A stretch of 48,871 nt of DNA from positions 1 to 48,871 of the forward strand of contig URAC01000001.1 of NCBI GenBank assembly GCA_900545735.1, read 5' to 3'. Below the pieces are notes generated by a model. The model was not told the origin of the DNA. It ran no database searches and saw only the letters and a program-made list of their open reading frames with translations. Shown here in pieces: positions 1 to 9,073 of the stretch (position 1 is its first letter; each line of letters starts with the position of its first letter). Origin of the DNA: an uncultured Bacillota bacterium (GTDB lineage Bacteria > Bacillota > Clostridia > Christensenellales > UBA1242). The translations under genes and the position numbers were made by a program.

Positions 1-48
1 CGAGATCATGCCTAGTCTCGTGGGCTCGGAGATGTGTATAAGAGACAG
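1..48 (+). other. Untrimmed Nextera i7 adapter
   Basis: This is not biological sequence. Positions 30-48 are the Tn5 mosaic end AGATGTGTATAAGAGACAG, preceded by the Nextera read-2 primer site and an 8-base index CATGCCTA at 7-14. The genomic insert begins at 49. Confidence 0.98.
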
Positions 49-813
49 AATATAACTAGCCACTTCATCTTCAAATTCAGTAGGAAAGGCTCCACTACCC
101 ACTCTTGTGGAATAGGCTTTTGCTACACCTATAATATCTTTTATATGAGTTGGACCAACTCCACTGCCAATACAAACCCCACCACCTGAAGGATTTGATG
201 ATGTAACAAAAGGATAAGTACCAAAATCGATGTCTAATAAAGCTCCTTGTGCTCCTTCAAATAAGATTTTTTTACCCTCTTTTACTGCATCATTTAAAAG
301 TGTAATTGTATCGGTTACATATGGTTTTATTTCATCAGCAAGTTTTTGATATTCCTCATAACTTTTTTCAATATCAAAAACCTTACCACCATATGTTCTA
401 ATTTGTTCGTTTTTTATTTTTAAAGTTTCTTTATACATTTTTTCAAAATCATTGCTTATCAAGTCACCCACTCTAATGCCTTGACGAGCCATTTTATCGG
501 TATAGCAAGGACCAATCCCTTTTTTCGTCGTACCTATTTTATTTGCTCCCAAAAATTCTTCACTCAAACCATCTAATTCTTTATGATAATCAAAAATAAC
601 ATGAGCACGATCACTAATATAAAGATTATTACAAGAAAATCCTTTATCTTTTAAATTTTTAACTTTTCCTACTTCTTTTACAATCTTAACTTTTTTATCT
701 TCAAAGAATGCCACTCCTGCTGAATCATATCCGCGATATTCCAAAAGTTCTAGCCCATTAATTAAAATTGGCACAGTTTTGCTTGTGCCAACACAACCAA
801 AAATTCCACACAT
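49..813 (-). CDS. purA: In-frame GlmS (N-term) / PurA (middle and C-term) chimeric ORF, 3'-truncated
   Basis: The frame opens at the ATG at 813 behind a good AAGGAG site and stays open for 255 codons into the adapter. Residues 1 to about 53 are the start of glutamine-fructose-6-phosphate aminotransferase: MCGIFG with the catalytic Cys2, then LEYRGYDSAGVA. From about residue 54 it is adenylosuccinate synthetase, the IMP + Asp + GTP step of AMP synthesis: ISDRAHVIFDYH, IGTTKKGIGPCYTDK, FEGAQGALLDIDFGTYPF, AYSTRVGSGAFPTE. The PurA P-loop (GDEGKGK) and first ~100 residues are absent, as is nearly all of GlmS, so neither activity is plausible. The join lies at about 640-660 in A/T-rich sequence where both families read roughly NLKDKG. 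I favour a chimeric join over a natural fusion. A real glmS probably starts at 813 and a real purA lies elsewhere. Confidence 0.85.
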
Positions 814-881
814 ATATGCTCCTTAGTTTATCCCCTAAACTATTCTATGCATTAAGTGTGGAATTGGTTTTTATATGTTTT

Positions 882-1505
882 TTAAAAGAGATAATCAAAT
901 GTTTTTCTCTCATCTTTAATTTTAGTTTTAAAGTTATGACCTGGATATACATCTAATTCTTCATCTAAGTTTAATAAAGTTTTTAAACTGTTTTTCATAT
1001 CTTCAACTGATGAAGTTGGCAAATCGCACCTGCCGCAAGTTTGATAAAAAAGTGTATCTCCGGAAAATAGTGCTTTACTTCCATCATTATCTTCAATCAA
1101 ATAACTGACGGAACAATCTGTATGCCCTGGCGTAAAGATAACATTAACTTTCAAAAATCCAAAATCTATGGTCTGCTTATCTTGCAAGATTACTTGTTTA
1201 GAATTTTCCAGCTTTGAATTTACAGGCCTATCGAGAGAAAATTGCTTTTCGCTTAATTTGATTTTTTGAAACGCCAATTCGTGTGAATAAACCTTTGCGT
1301 TAAATTCTTGGACAAATTCGTCAATGTGTTGCGCGTGGTCCCAATGTCCGTGTGTTAAAAATATTGCTGCGACCTTTCTCCCATTGACAATCGCTTTTAT
1401 ATCTCTTGGCATTGCACTTGCCTCAATTAAAATTACATTGTTGTCATCTCCAACAATGTAATTATTTGTATTTAATAGACTTCCGCCAACTGTTTGAATT
1501 TTCAT
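882..1505 (-). CDS. MBL-fold metallo-hydrolase, glyoxalase II-like
   Basis: A 207-residue metallo-beta-lactamase-fold hydrolase of the small glyoxalase II (hydroxyacylglutathione hydrolase-like) type, presumably cytosolic. Visible metal ligands are THGHWDH (about residues 51-57), GHTDCS near 127, SGDTLF near 148 and YPGHN near 188, the usual spacing for a binuclear zinc site. Its ATG directly abuts the secA stop codon (TAAATG-type junction), so it is translationally coupled to secA. The physiological thioester substrate cannot be read from sequence. Downstream by 68 bases lies the start of the glmS-like frame, with its own RBS. Confidence 0.88.
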   Translation of the reverse strand: MKIQTVGGSLLNTNNYIVGDDNNVILIEASAMPRDIKAIVNGRKVAAIFLTHGHWDHAQHIDEFVQEFNAKVYSHELAFQKIKLSEKQFSLDRPVNSKLENSKQVILQDKQTIDFGFLKVNVIFTPGHTDCSVSYLIEDNDGSKALFSGDTLFYQTCGRCDLPTSSVEDMKNSLKTLLNLDEELDVYPGHNFKTKIKDERKTFDYLF

Positions 1506-4175
1506 TTATCTACCACAACAATTTTTATATTTCTTTCCGCTTCCGCAAGGGCAAGGAGAATTTCTTCCAATTTTAGTTTCTGCCTTTGCTGTTTTTTGTT
1601 CAACAACAATTATAGGTTTTGCAACCTGCTTAGGTTCTGGCTTTTTCTCAACATTGATGTTTAAAAGGAAAAGCGCTGTTTGTTCTCTAATCTTTGAAAT
1701 CATTTCATCAAACATTTCAAAGCCAATTTGTTTGTATGCAATTATTGGGTCGTGTTGTCCATAGCCTTGCAAGCCAATTTCGTTTCTTAAAACCGTCATT
1801 TGGTCGATGTGGTCCATCCATAAACTATCAACAACTCTTAAAAGAACATATCTTTCAAAGTCTGAGAAGTTTGCTCCAATGCTTTCGGCATCAGCCATTT
1901 TTTCGTTATATCTATCATAAACGGCATTAAGCACTTTTTCTGTTAAGTCTTCTGCATCTAAGTCGTGAACAAATTCTTTTGTGATTAAATCTGTTCCATA
2001 TGGGAATAGCTGCTTTCTTTCAAGTGCAGCGTTTAAAGCATCTAAGTCCCATTCGCTATACAATTTATCTGGATTGATTGCAGAGTTGATTGCATCACTT
2101 ACAAGTTCTGGGAACATTGCTATGATTTGTTCGTGGCTGTCGACGCCATCTAAAACTTTGTTCCTTTCATCATAGATTATATGCCTTTGTTTGTTCAAAA
2201 CATCGTCATATTGCAAAACGCTTTTTCTTGCAGTAAAATGCCTCATTTCGATGCGTTTTTGAGCATTTTCTATTTGATTTGACAACATTTTATATTGCAT
2301 TGGCATATCGTCATCAACTTTAAAGAAGTTTGCCACTTTAAGCATTTTATCGCCACCAAAACGCTTAGCCAAATCATCTTCTAGGGAAATATAGAATATG
2401 CTTGAACCTGGGTCGCCCTGTCTTCCGCTACGGCCACGCAACTGATTGTCTATACGCCTACTTTCGTGCCTTTCCGTTCCAACAATATGCAAGCCACCAA
2501 GTTCTTTAACTTCTTCTTTTTCTTTATCTGTGATTTCTTTAAATTGTGTATAGAATTTTTGATATTCTTTTCTAGCATTTATCAAATCTTCGTTATCGCT
2601 TTCAATGAAAGAATTAGCGAAAGAAATTTGTTCTTCTGTGAAGCCTTCTTCACGAAGTTTTTTTATTGCCATAAATTCTGGATTGCCGCCAAGCAAAATA
2701 TCTGTTCCACGGCCAGCCATATTTGTTGCAATAGTGACCATATTTTTTCTGCCTGCTTGTGCAACAATTTCACTTTCAAGTTCGTGATTTTTAGCATTCA
2801 AAACATTATGTTTAATGCCAGCGCGTTTCAATGCGCTTGAAAGCTCTTCAGACTTATCAATGGTTATTGTGCCAATAAGGATTGGTTGACCTGTTGAATG
2901 AATTTCTTTTATGTGCTCAACAATGGCCTTTGTTTTTGCTGGAATTGTCTTATAAATAACATCTGGAGCATCATAGCGAATGTTTGGCTTGTTTGAAGGA
3001 ATTTGAACGACGTCAAGGCCATAAATTGTTGTAAATTCACCTTCTTCCGTTTTTGCTGTTCCTGTCATACCACTTAATTTTTTATACATTCTAAAGAAAT
3101 TTTGGAATGTTATTGTAGCAAGCGTTTTATTTTCATCTTTAATTTCAACGCCTTCTTTTGCTTCAATCGCTTGATGAAGACCGTCAGAATAGCGCCTTCC
3201 TTTCATTATTCTTCCAGTAAATTCATCAACAATCAAAATTTCGCCATCTTTAACAATGTAATTTTCATCTTTAATCATAATAAAGTTGGCTTTTAAAGCG
3301 TTGTTGATATGATGGTTCAATTCAATGTTTTCAACATCTGAAATATTGTCAACTGCAAAATAGCGCTCTGCTTTTGCAACTCCGCTTTCTGTTAAGTTGA
3401 TTGCTTTGCTTTTTAAATCAATTTCATAATCTTCTTCTTTCAAAGTTTTAGCAAATCTTTGAGCAGAATGATAAACTTCGCTAGATTTCATTCCCCTGCC
3501 GCTTATGATAAGTGGAGTTCTTGCTTCATCAATCAAAATGCTATCCACTTCGTCCACGATTGCAAAGTTATATCCGCGTGCAACTCGATCTTCCTTTCTA
3601 ACGACCATATTATCACGAAGATAATCGAAGCCTGCTTCGTTGTTTGTCAAATAAGTTATATCGCAATCATACGCTTTGCGTTTTGCTGCAGTGTCCATTC
3701 CGCTAAGCGAAACACCAACAGTTAAGCCCAAAAATTTATGGACTTTTCCCATCCATTCAGCATCACGCTCTGCAAGATATTCGTTGACTGTAACAACGTG
3801 AACACCCTTTCCTGTTAGTGCATTTAAATATGCAGGCAAGGTTGAAACTAGGGTTTTACCTTCACCTGTGCCCATTTCTGCAATTCTGCCTTGATGCAAG
3901 GCAATACCGCCCATAATTTGGACGTAAAAGTGGCGCATATTTAAAACCCTTGATGCTGCTTCTCTAACATTTGCAAACGCTTCTGGCAAAACTGAATTTA
4001 AGCTTTCGCCGTCAACTTGAACTCTATGTTTTAACTCTTCTGTTTTTGCTTTTAATTCTTCATTTGTTTTGTTTTTATACTCTTCTTCTAAAGCGACAAC
4101 TTTATCTGCTATTCTTCTAATTTTTTTCAAACTGCGAGAATTATCACTGCCAAATATTTTTGTAAACAATCCCAT
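1506..4175 (-). CDS. secA: Preprotein translocase subunit SecA
   Basis: SecA, the ATPase motor that pushes unfolded preproteins through SecYEG. At 889 residues the length is normal for the family. Visible are the Walker A region MGTGEGKT near residue 100, the DEVDSILIDEARTPL segment near 210, the helicase-like second nucleotide-binding domain with ATNMAGRGTDI and GRSGRQGDPGSS, and the C-terminal zinc finger CPCGSGKKYKNCC used for SecB/ribosome contact. The start is the ATG at 4175, preceded by AGGAG at 6 bases; an in-frame TTG five codons upstream overlaps that RBS and is unlikely. A promoter lies at 4196-4223. Confidence 0.97.
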   Translation of the reverse strand: MGLFTKIFGSDNSRSLKKIRRIADKVVALEEEYKNKTNEELKAKTEELKHRVQVDGESLNSVLPEAFANVREAASRVLNMRHFYVQIMGGIALHQGRIAEMGTGEGKTLVSTLPAYLNALTGKGVHVVTVNEYLAERDAEWMGKVHKFLGLTVGVSLSGMDTAAKRKAYDCDITYLTNNEAGFDYLRDNMVVRKEDRVARGYNFAIVDEVDSILIDEARTPLIISGRGMKSSEVYHSAQRFAKTLKEEDYEIDLKSKAINLTESGVAKAERYFAVDNISDVENIELNHHINNALKANFIMIKDENYIVKDGEILIVDEFTGRIMKGRRYSDGLHQAIEAKEGVEIKDENKTLATITFQNFFRMYKKLSGMTGTAKTEEGEFTTIYGLDVVQIPSNKPNIRYDAPDVIYKTIPAKTKAIVEHIKEIHSTGQPILIGTITIDKSEELSSALKRAGIKHNVLNAKNHELESEIVAQAGRKNMVTIATNMAGRGTDILLGGNPEFMAIKKLREEGFTEEQISFANSFIESDNEDLINARKEYQKFYTQFKEITDKEKEEVKELGGLHIVGTERHESRRIDNQLRGRSGRQGDPGSSIFYISLEDDLAKRFGGDKMLKVANFFKVDDDMPMQYKMLSNQIENAQKRIEMRHFTARKSVLQYDDVLNKQRHIIYDERNKVLDGVDSHEQIIAMFPELVSDAINSAINPDKLYSEWDLDALNAALERKQLFPYGTDLITKEFVHDLDAEDLTEKVLNAVYDRYNEKMADAESIGANFSDFERYVLLRVVDSLWMDHIDQMTVLRNEIGLQGYGQHDPIIAYKQIGFEMFDEMISKIREQTALFLLNINVEKKPEPKQVAKPIIVVEQKTAKAETKIGRNSPCPCGSGKKYKNCCGR

Positions 4176-4195
4176 AGTAACTCCTAACAATTTGT

Positions 4196-4223
4196 ATTAT
4201 ATTATAAACAAAAATTTTTGCAA
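4196..4223 (-). promoter_or_regulatory. Putative secA promoter
   Basis: On the minus strand: -35 TTGCAA (4223-4218), 16-base spacer, -10 TATAAT (4201-4196), located between the upstream terminator and the secA RBS. Confidence 0.6.
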
Positions 4224-4226
4224 AAC

Positions 4227-4252
4227 AAAAAAGCGCTTTCGCGCCTTTTTTA
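4227..4252 (-). terminator. Intrinsic terminator of the zinc-ribbon gene
   Basis: Minus-strand hairpin GGCGC-GAAA-GCGC flanked by A and T runs, immediately downstream of the acidic zinc-ribbon gene and upstream of the secA promoter. Confidence 0.8.
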
Positions 4253-4278
4253 GAACTTAATTTGTCGAAGATATGCGA

Positions 4279-4776
4279 CTAGTCGTCATCGTCGTCATCA
4301 TCATCGTAGTCGTCATCATCGTCATAATCGTCATCGTCGTCTTCGTCTTCAAATTCTTCATCTTCTGCTTCTTCGTCATCTCCAAAATCCATATCTTCGT
4401 CAATATCTGGAAGGTCTGAATCGTCGATTTCTAAATCATCATCTAAATCTGTGTTGTCTAAATCAGTGATACTTGCCATATCGCCAGTTTCTTCATCGCT
4501 TGAAATGTTATCTTCGTCTGGATTGAGATATGAATCCCACTCATCATCATCGTGAGAAACAATAACATCTTCTAAAGAACGCTCTTTGATGCATTGCTTG
4601 CACATAATTTCGTCTGGCCTAATATAATTGGTTTTGCATATTGGGCACATTTCCAAATCCATATCATCGATATTGTTTGGGTCAGCATTCAATTCTGCTT
4701 TACAAACTGAACAAAGTTTGTCTTTCTTTTTAATATAATTCAATTCGCATCTAGGGCAACGGATATATTCACTCAT
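4279..4776 (-). CDS. Double zinc-ribbon protein with poly-acidic C-terminal tail
   Basis: 165 residues of unknown function. Residues 1-35 form a first zinc ribbon (CPRC and CSVC pairs) and residues 43-63 a second (CPIC and CKQC pairs). From about residue 75 the protein is almost entirely Asp/Glu, ending in long Asp runs. Such tails mimic nucleic acid, as in the RNA polymerase delta subunit RpoE and some histone-like chaperones, but there is no delta-subunit fold here. The Cys pairs suggest binding to nucleic acid, RNA polymerase or a basic protein partner. Start supported by a GAGG site and a very good promoter at 4804-4832. It is monocistronic, with a terminator at 4227-4252, and divergent from the VirB6-like gene. 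Confidence 0.8.
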   Translation of the reverse strand: MSEYIRCPRCELNYIKKKDKLCSVCKAELNADPNNIDDMDLEMCPICKTNYIRPDEIMCKQCIKERSLEDVIVSHDDDEWDSYLNPDEDNISSDEETGDMASITDLDNTDLDDDLEIDDSDLPDIDEDMDFGDDEEAEDEEFEDEDDDDDYDDDDDYDDDDDDDD

Positions 4777-4803
4777 AAAACCTCACTTTTATTTTTCGCA
4801 AGT

Positions 4804-4832
4804 ATTATATACACAAGATTTGCTCTTGTCTA
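4804..4832 (-). promoter_or_regulatory. Promoter of the acidic zinc-ribbon gene
   Basis: Minus strand: -35 TAGACA (4832-4827), 17-base spacer, perfect -10 TATAAT (4809-4804). Confidence 0.7.
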
Positions 4833-4936
4833 CTAATTTTAAGCAATTTCTTTCTTTTTTTGTTATATTTTTTCAAAAAAAATGTAAAATAATTCTTGAA
4901 TGTATATAAATATATTAATAAAATTTAAAAAAACTC

Positions 4937-4965
4937 TATACAATTTGAAAAATCTATGTTATACT
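4937..4965 (+). promoter_or_regulatory. Possible promoter of the orphan VirB6-like gene
   Basis: -10 TATACT at 4960-4965 with a weak -35 (TATACA, 4937-4942) at 17 bases. The 4777-4999 intergenic region is otherwise very A/T-rich and holds only the two divergent promoters. Confidence 0.4.
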
Positions 4966-4999
4966 AACTTAACTCAAAAGACAAATTTGGAGGAAGAAC

Positions 5000-7663
5000 A
5001 TGAATTTATACTTTATAGCAGGTTCTGTCGGAGACGCCATTAAAAATTGGTTTCAAGGTTGGTTCGGAGCGCTTTTATCTTTTATTCCTAAAATCTTTTA
5101 TCAACTTTTAACACCAGTTTTTGCAGTTCTTGATGCTCTTCAATGGATTATGCGTAAAGTCGCAGGGTTAGACACAATTTATATGTTTAATGGTGCAGAA
5201 AATGTTGATGGCGATATCGTTATTCAATTCATCAATATGATATTCACAGGTTCCTCCCCTGTTCTATCAAATATATTTTGGTCAATGATTATCTTGGGTG
5301 TGCTTATGCTCATTTTAACAACTATGATTGCAGTTGTTAGAAGTGAATATACAGCAACAGATGCTAAATCCGCATCAAAAGGCAAAATTATAGGCAATTC
5401 TTTGAAAGCACTTGCATCTTTTGCAATCGTTCCTATCGTATGTTTCTTTGGAATCTTCCTATGCAATGTTATCTTGCAAGCACTGGACAAAGTTTCAAAC
5501 GCATCAACAAGCGTTACTTCAGCGGATATTAATGCAAGTTATTTTAAATCGGAAAGGACAACTACTGGCGATGAAACTTATTACAACTACACTTTCTTTG
5601 GATATACAGTTCCCACAACAACAACGCCAATTTCAGGCCTAGTTTTCAAAGCAGCAGCATATAACGCAAATCGTGCGAGAATAAACGATAAATTTTATAA
5701 AACAATGTTAGACAACGAAAAGGTTTCTGCTAATGGTGCTTTCACCCAAAACAAAGGAACTGACGCAAATTCCGCATCGCAAAACTGCTGGCTTATGGAC
5801 GAAGCCTTTGCAAATTGCTTCCAATTAAAATCTAAAACATATATAGATAGGGAGCCATTTAAAACAGAACATATGTTCCCAATAACGCTTAATGCGGGTG
5901 TTACAATCATTGAACAATCGCTAATTGAATCGGGCTATACATATTTTGATAAAAACAACACAGCGCTGGTTTGGTATTATTATGACCTTTGGTCGTTCGA
6001 TTTTATTATCGCGATTGGTGCACTTATTATTATATTAGTCCTGTTGTTGTATTTGGTATTTGGACTAATCAAGAGGATTTTTGAATTGGTAATCTTGTTC
6101 CTCGTTGCCGCCCCTGTAGCATCAATAATGCCACTAGACGGCGGAAATGCGCTTAAAAAATGGCGTGAAAAGTTTGTTTCAAAAACAATCGGCGTTTATG
6201 GGCCTATCATTGGTTTGAACTTATTCTTTGTTATATTAACTTTGTTACAAACTTTGCAATTAACTGGCATTCCTATCATAGATAAAATAGCCAACTTGCT
6301 GTTTGTTATCGCAGGCCTTGCAATGGTTAAAGACTTTACTAAGATGCTTTCCGAACTTATTGGCGGCGAAGACACAATGGGCTCAGGTGCAGATAAAGCA
6401 AAAGATATTGGTGCAACGGCCGCTAAAATAGGTAAAACTGCAGCAGCATTTGCTGGTGGCAGCGCAATGGTAATGAAAGCCGGCAGCCTTGGCGTTAAAG
6501 GCGCACAAGCCACACAAGCCGTTGTAAACAAACACAAAAAAACACAAGCAATGGAAGGCACAGGCAGATATTCAAAAGATTCTCAATCATATCAAAATTC
6601 ACTCGATAATATAGCAGATGGTGTATCCGATGATGAAATTTTAACGGCAGCAGCAGAAACAGTGTCAGACCAAGATGCAGTAAAATGGCTAGGAAGTGAT
6701 AAAAAAGCATTAAACAAATATGCAAAAAATCACAATATCGATAAAGTTAAGCCTGGAGAATCAGAAAATGCAGTTTGGGATAAAATGACTGACGAAGAAA
6801 AAGCTGAATTTAAACACGAATTTGCTTCAAGAAATGTTTCTAAAATGACCGAAGAAGATAAAAAGAGAACTTTGCAAGGCCTTAAAGAAACTGGACAAGA
6901 AGAAAAATTTAGACGTGCTGCAGCAGAGAACAAATTAGAGAGTATGTCATGGCAAAATAGACAAGGCGTTATTGATGCTAACTATCGCTCTCGTGGACAA
7001 AATGAAAGAATTAGAAACCGTGCAATAGCCGCTGCTGGTGGCCTAGAAAATTATAGGAATATGAGTTCAGAAGAACGCAATGCCCTATACAATGAATCAA
7101 AACACGGAAATTGGCAAAACAAAGTTGGAAAAGGCATTGAACAAAGAATGCAAGGAATTGCTCAAAATTCAACATTTAATGTTGCTTTAAGAAAGGCCAC
7201 AATAGATGGCGGAAAAATTGAGTTAGGTTCAAAGCCAAGTGAAGCACTTGCTAAAGCATTCTTGGATTTCGGCAAAAAATGTGGTTCATTTGCCCAACAC
7301 ACAATGGCAGCAATGTCCGGCCCAATGATGGGTGAAATGAAAGGTCTTGGTGGCGATATGATATCAATCGCACAAGGCAAACTTAAAAAAGATATGGATT
7401 TGGCTTCTGAAGTTAAAAATCAAAAGAAACTTGCATCTGCTCAAGGTTTAGCACAAGAAAGTCTTGGTTTAGGCGGTGCAAATAAAAAACAAGCTGAACC
7501 ACCACCAAAACAAAGACCTACTGAATTGTCAGAAGCAAGCATAAAACAACTTGCAAATGCAATTAACTCAAATGCTAACAAATCAAACTCAGTTAAACTT
7601 GATGACGCAAGCATTAACAAACTTGGTTCCACAATAGCAGAAAAATTAAATAAAAAAGATTAA
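5000..7663 (+). CDS. Orphan VirB6/TrbL-like polytopic membrane protein with long soluble C-terminus
   Basis: 887 residues. Residues 1 to about 460 are an integral membrane region with about seven hydrophobic helices, clearly related to the ICE protein at 29407-30813. Shared features include AVVRSEYTA followed by KSASKGKIIGNSLKA (AIIRSEYAY, KSKGQILGKAFQS in the ICE copy), and ILFLVAAPVASIMPLDGGNALKKW (YIISPISVSTIPVDDGNRFKIW). VirB6/TrbL proteins form the inner-membrane channel of type IV secretion. From about 460 to the end it is a hydrophilic, Ala/Lys/Gln-rich, helical region absent from the ICE copy. RBS GGAGG at 6 bases from the ATG. No other secretion genes flank it, so this is either a remnant or a host gene with its own role. 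Confidence 0.75.
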   Translation: MNLYFIAGSVGDAIKNWFQGWFGALLSFIPKIFYQLLTPVFAVLDALQWIMRKVAGLDTIYMFNGAENVDGDIVIQFINMIFTGSSPVLSNIFWSMIILGVLMLILTTMIAVVRSEYTATDAKSASKGKIIGNSLKALASFAIVPIVCFFGIFLCNVILQALDKVSNASTSVTSADINASYFKSERTTTGDETYYNYTFFGYTVPTTTTPISGLVFKAAAYNANRARINDKFYKTMLDNEKVSANGAFTQNKGTDANSASQNCWLMDEAFANCFQLKSKTYIDREPFKTEHMFPITLNAGVTIIEQSLIESGYTYFDKNNTALVWYYYDLWSFDFIIAIGALIIILVLLLYLVFGLIKRIFELVILFLVAAPVASIMPLDGGNALKKWREKFVSKTIGVYGPIIGLNLFFVILTLLQTLQLTGIPIIDKIANLLFVIAGLAMVKDFTKMLSELIGGEDTMGSGADKAKDIGATAAKIGKTAAAFAGGSAMVMKAGSLGVKGAQATQAVVNKHKKTQAMEGTGRYSKDSQSYQNSLDNIADGVSDDEILTAAAETVSDQDAVKWLGSDKKALNKYAKNHNIDKVKPGESENAVWDKMTDEEKAEFKHEFASRNVSKMTEEDKKRTLQGLKETGQEEKFRRAAAENKLESMSWQNRQGVIDANYRSRGQNERIRNRAIAAAGGLENYRNMSSEERNALYNESKHGNWQNKVGKGIEQRMQGIAQNSTFNVALRKATIDGGKIELGSKPSEALAKAFLDFGKKCGSFAQHTMAAMSGPMMGEMKGLGGDMISIAQGKLKKDMDLASEVKNQKKLASAQGLAQESLGLGGANKKQAEPPPKQRPTELSEASIKQLANAINSNANKSNSVKLDDASINKLGSTIAEKLNKKD

Positions 7664-7665
7664 AA

Positions 7666-7695
7666 GAAAAAGGTTGATTAAATTCAACCTTTTTT
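7666..7695. terminator. Bidirectional intrinsic terminator
   Basis: Inverted repeat AAAAGGTTGA / TCAACCTTTT with A and T runs on both sides, between the converging VirB6-like and ferritin-like genes. It just overlaps the stop codon of the latter. Confidence 0.85.
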
Positions 7696-8470
7696 AATTT
7701 AATGTTTTTAAAAGTTCATTGAATATGATGATATGGTCTTGTTCATCTAATATAATCCTTTCAAACAGCGCCGCCAAACTTGCGTTGCAAGTCTTTGCTG
7801 CCGCAATCTGATAGTTCCTTATCGCCTTTTCCTCTCCCCTTATATTTGAAAGCAATATTTCTCTTGGATTTTTTAATTGAACAATATTTCTGCCCGTCCA
7901 AACATTTCCACGCCCATCTGTCAAATTCGGATTTCCACCAAAATCCACAATCGCTTCGGAAAGCAAATCAAAGTGCGTCATTTCGACTATTGCAATTTGT
8001 CTTAACGCTTCCGCGATTTCTGGATATTCATCTTGCAAAATGAAATCTTGATATAGATATGTATTAATAGCACTAAACTCACTATCTTTAGATGATACTT
8101 GCCATTTAATTAACTTGACTTCATACATACTTGGATACGCGTTTGTAATTTCTGGATATGGCTCATTTGATGAATAAACAAAATTTGAAGCATCTGGCTG
8201 AGATGGAGATAATGGCTGTTGTGGCTGAGTTGGAGTTTCTGGCAACGAAGTTGTTGGCTGCTGTGGCATTGTTGGCTGCTGAGGTGCATCAGTGCCAGTT
8301 GGTTGTGCTTGGTCTGGAACTTCTGGTGTGGTTGGTTGAGGCTCAGTAGGCGTCACAGGATTTTCTGCTGGGTCGCCAACATTTTCTTGATTTTCTTCTT
8401 CCCTTTTAATTTTACTTTTACGTTCATAAATTTCCTTCTTACAAGTTGGAATTATTGTTTGTTTTAACAT
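7694..8470 (-). CDS. Ferritin-like (rubrerythrin-type) protein with Pro/Gln/Thr-rich N-terminal region
   Basis: 258 residues. Residues 1-30 are basic and charged. About 30-95 is a low-complexity P/Q/T-rich segment, and 110-258 is a four-helix ferritin-like domain. Two carboxylate-histidine pairs are visible, EMTHFD near 162 and DEQDH near 244, plus glutamates in the other helices (SEFSAINTY, RGEEKAIRNY), as expected for a di-iron site of the rubrerythrin/manganese-catalase/spore-coat superfamily. Role unproven: oxidant defence or coat/metal storage are the family options. No signal peptide is seen. RBS GGGAG lies 7 bases before the ATG. The disordered N-terminal extension is unusual. Confidence 0.75.
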   Translation of the reverse strand: MLKQTIIPTCKKEIYERKSKIKREEENQENVGDPAENPVTPTEPQPTTPEVPDQAQPTGTDAPQQPTMPQQPTTSLPETPTQPQQPLSPSQPDASNFVYSSNEPYPEITNAYPSMYEVKLIKWQVSSKDSEFSAINTYLYQDFILQDEYPEIAEALRQIAIVEMTHFDLLSEAIVDFGGNPNLTDGRGNVWTGRNIVQLKNPREILLSNIRGEEKAIRNYQIAAAKTCNASLAALFERIILDEQDHIIIFNELLKTLN

Positions 8471-8579
8471 CGCACGCTCCCATTTTTTAATCTCTTAACA
8501 TATATGAAAAAAGACCTATTATTGTTAAATGCACAAAATATTCAACTTTATCATATAAGAAAATAAATAAGGGGATTTT

Positions 8580-9047
8580 ATGAACTATGATGATTTTTTA
8601 TTGCCTGGACAGGCTGAATTTGAAAAACTTGCCAAGGCTTATTCATCAAAAAAACAATTAGCAGAAGTTAAAACAGACAATGTTGAAATTAACCCTGCAC
8701 TGCTTGATAGCATTTGTTATTCATTAAAATACTTGAATTGGCTATATACATATATAAAAAGAAATTTGAGAAAAAACAAATTGCGCTTGTTATTTGAAAA
8801 TTTGGCAAAGCAAACGGAATTGGATTTTATTGAAATTGAAAAAAACTTCTATGATTCGTCCAAGATAATCAAATTAACAAAAAATAGGCGTTTAAACAGC
8901 CTAAATTCGTGTTTAAAGCTTGCAATTTATTCGGAGGCAGAGTTAGTCGAAAATTTGATTAATCTCTTTAAATGCGGAGATTTGGCATTTGCTGAGCCTA
9001 TTATATTTAATCATATAGAATATATTAAAAAATTATCTACAATATAA
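8580..9047 (+). CDS. Hypothetical helical protein
   Basis: 155 residues, not recognised. Predominantly helical and Leu/Lys/Asn-rich, with no signal peptide, convincing membrane segment or motif. Start supported by AGGGGA 5 bases upstream of the ATG; a good terminator follows. It is divergent from the ferritin-like gene with a 109-base shared upstream region, so co-regulation is possible. Codon use matches its neighbours. Confidence 0.65.
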   Translation: MNYDDFLLPGQAEFEKLAKAYSSKKQLAEVKTDNVEINPALLDSICYSLKYLNWLYTYIKRNLRKNKLRLLFENLAKQTELDFIEIEKNFYDSSKIIKLTKNRRLNSLNSCLKLAIYSEAELVENLINLFKCGDLAFAEPIIFNHIEYIKKLSTI

Positions 9048-9073
9048 AAAATCCACGTTATGTGGATTTTTTT
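9046..9073 (+). terminator. Intrinsic terminator
   Basis: ATCCAC-GTTAT-GTGGAT hairpin followed by seven T, just after the stop of the 155-residue gene. The A run on the other side lets it also serve the converging VanW gene. Confidence 0.85.

Noticed and set aside
2466..2840. Plus-strand Phe/Cys-rich frame inside secA
   Set aside because: Antisense of a highly conserved gene; composition follows from A/T-rich SecA codons.
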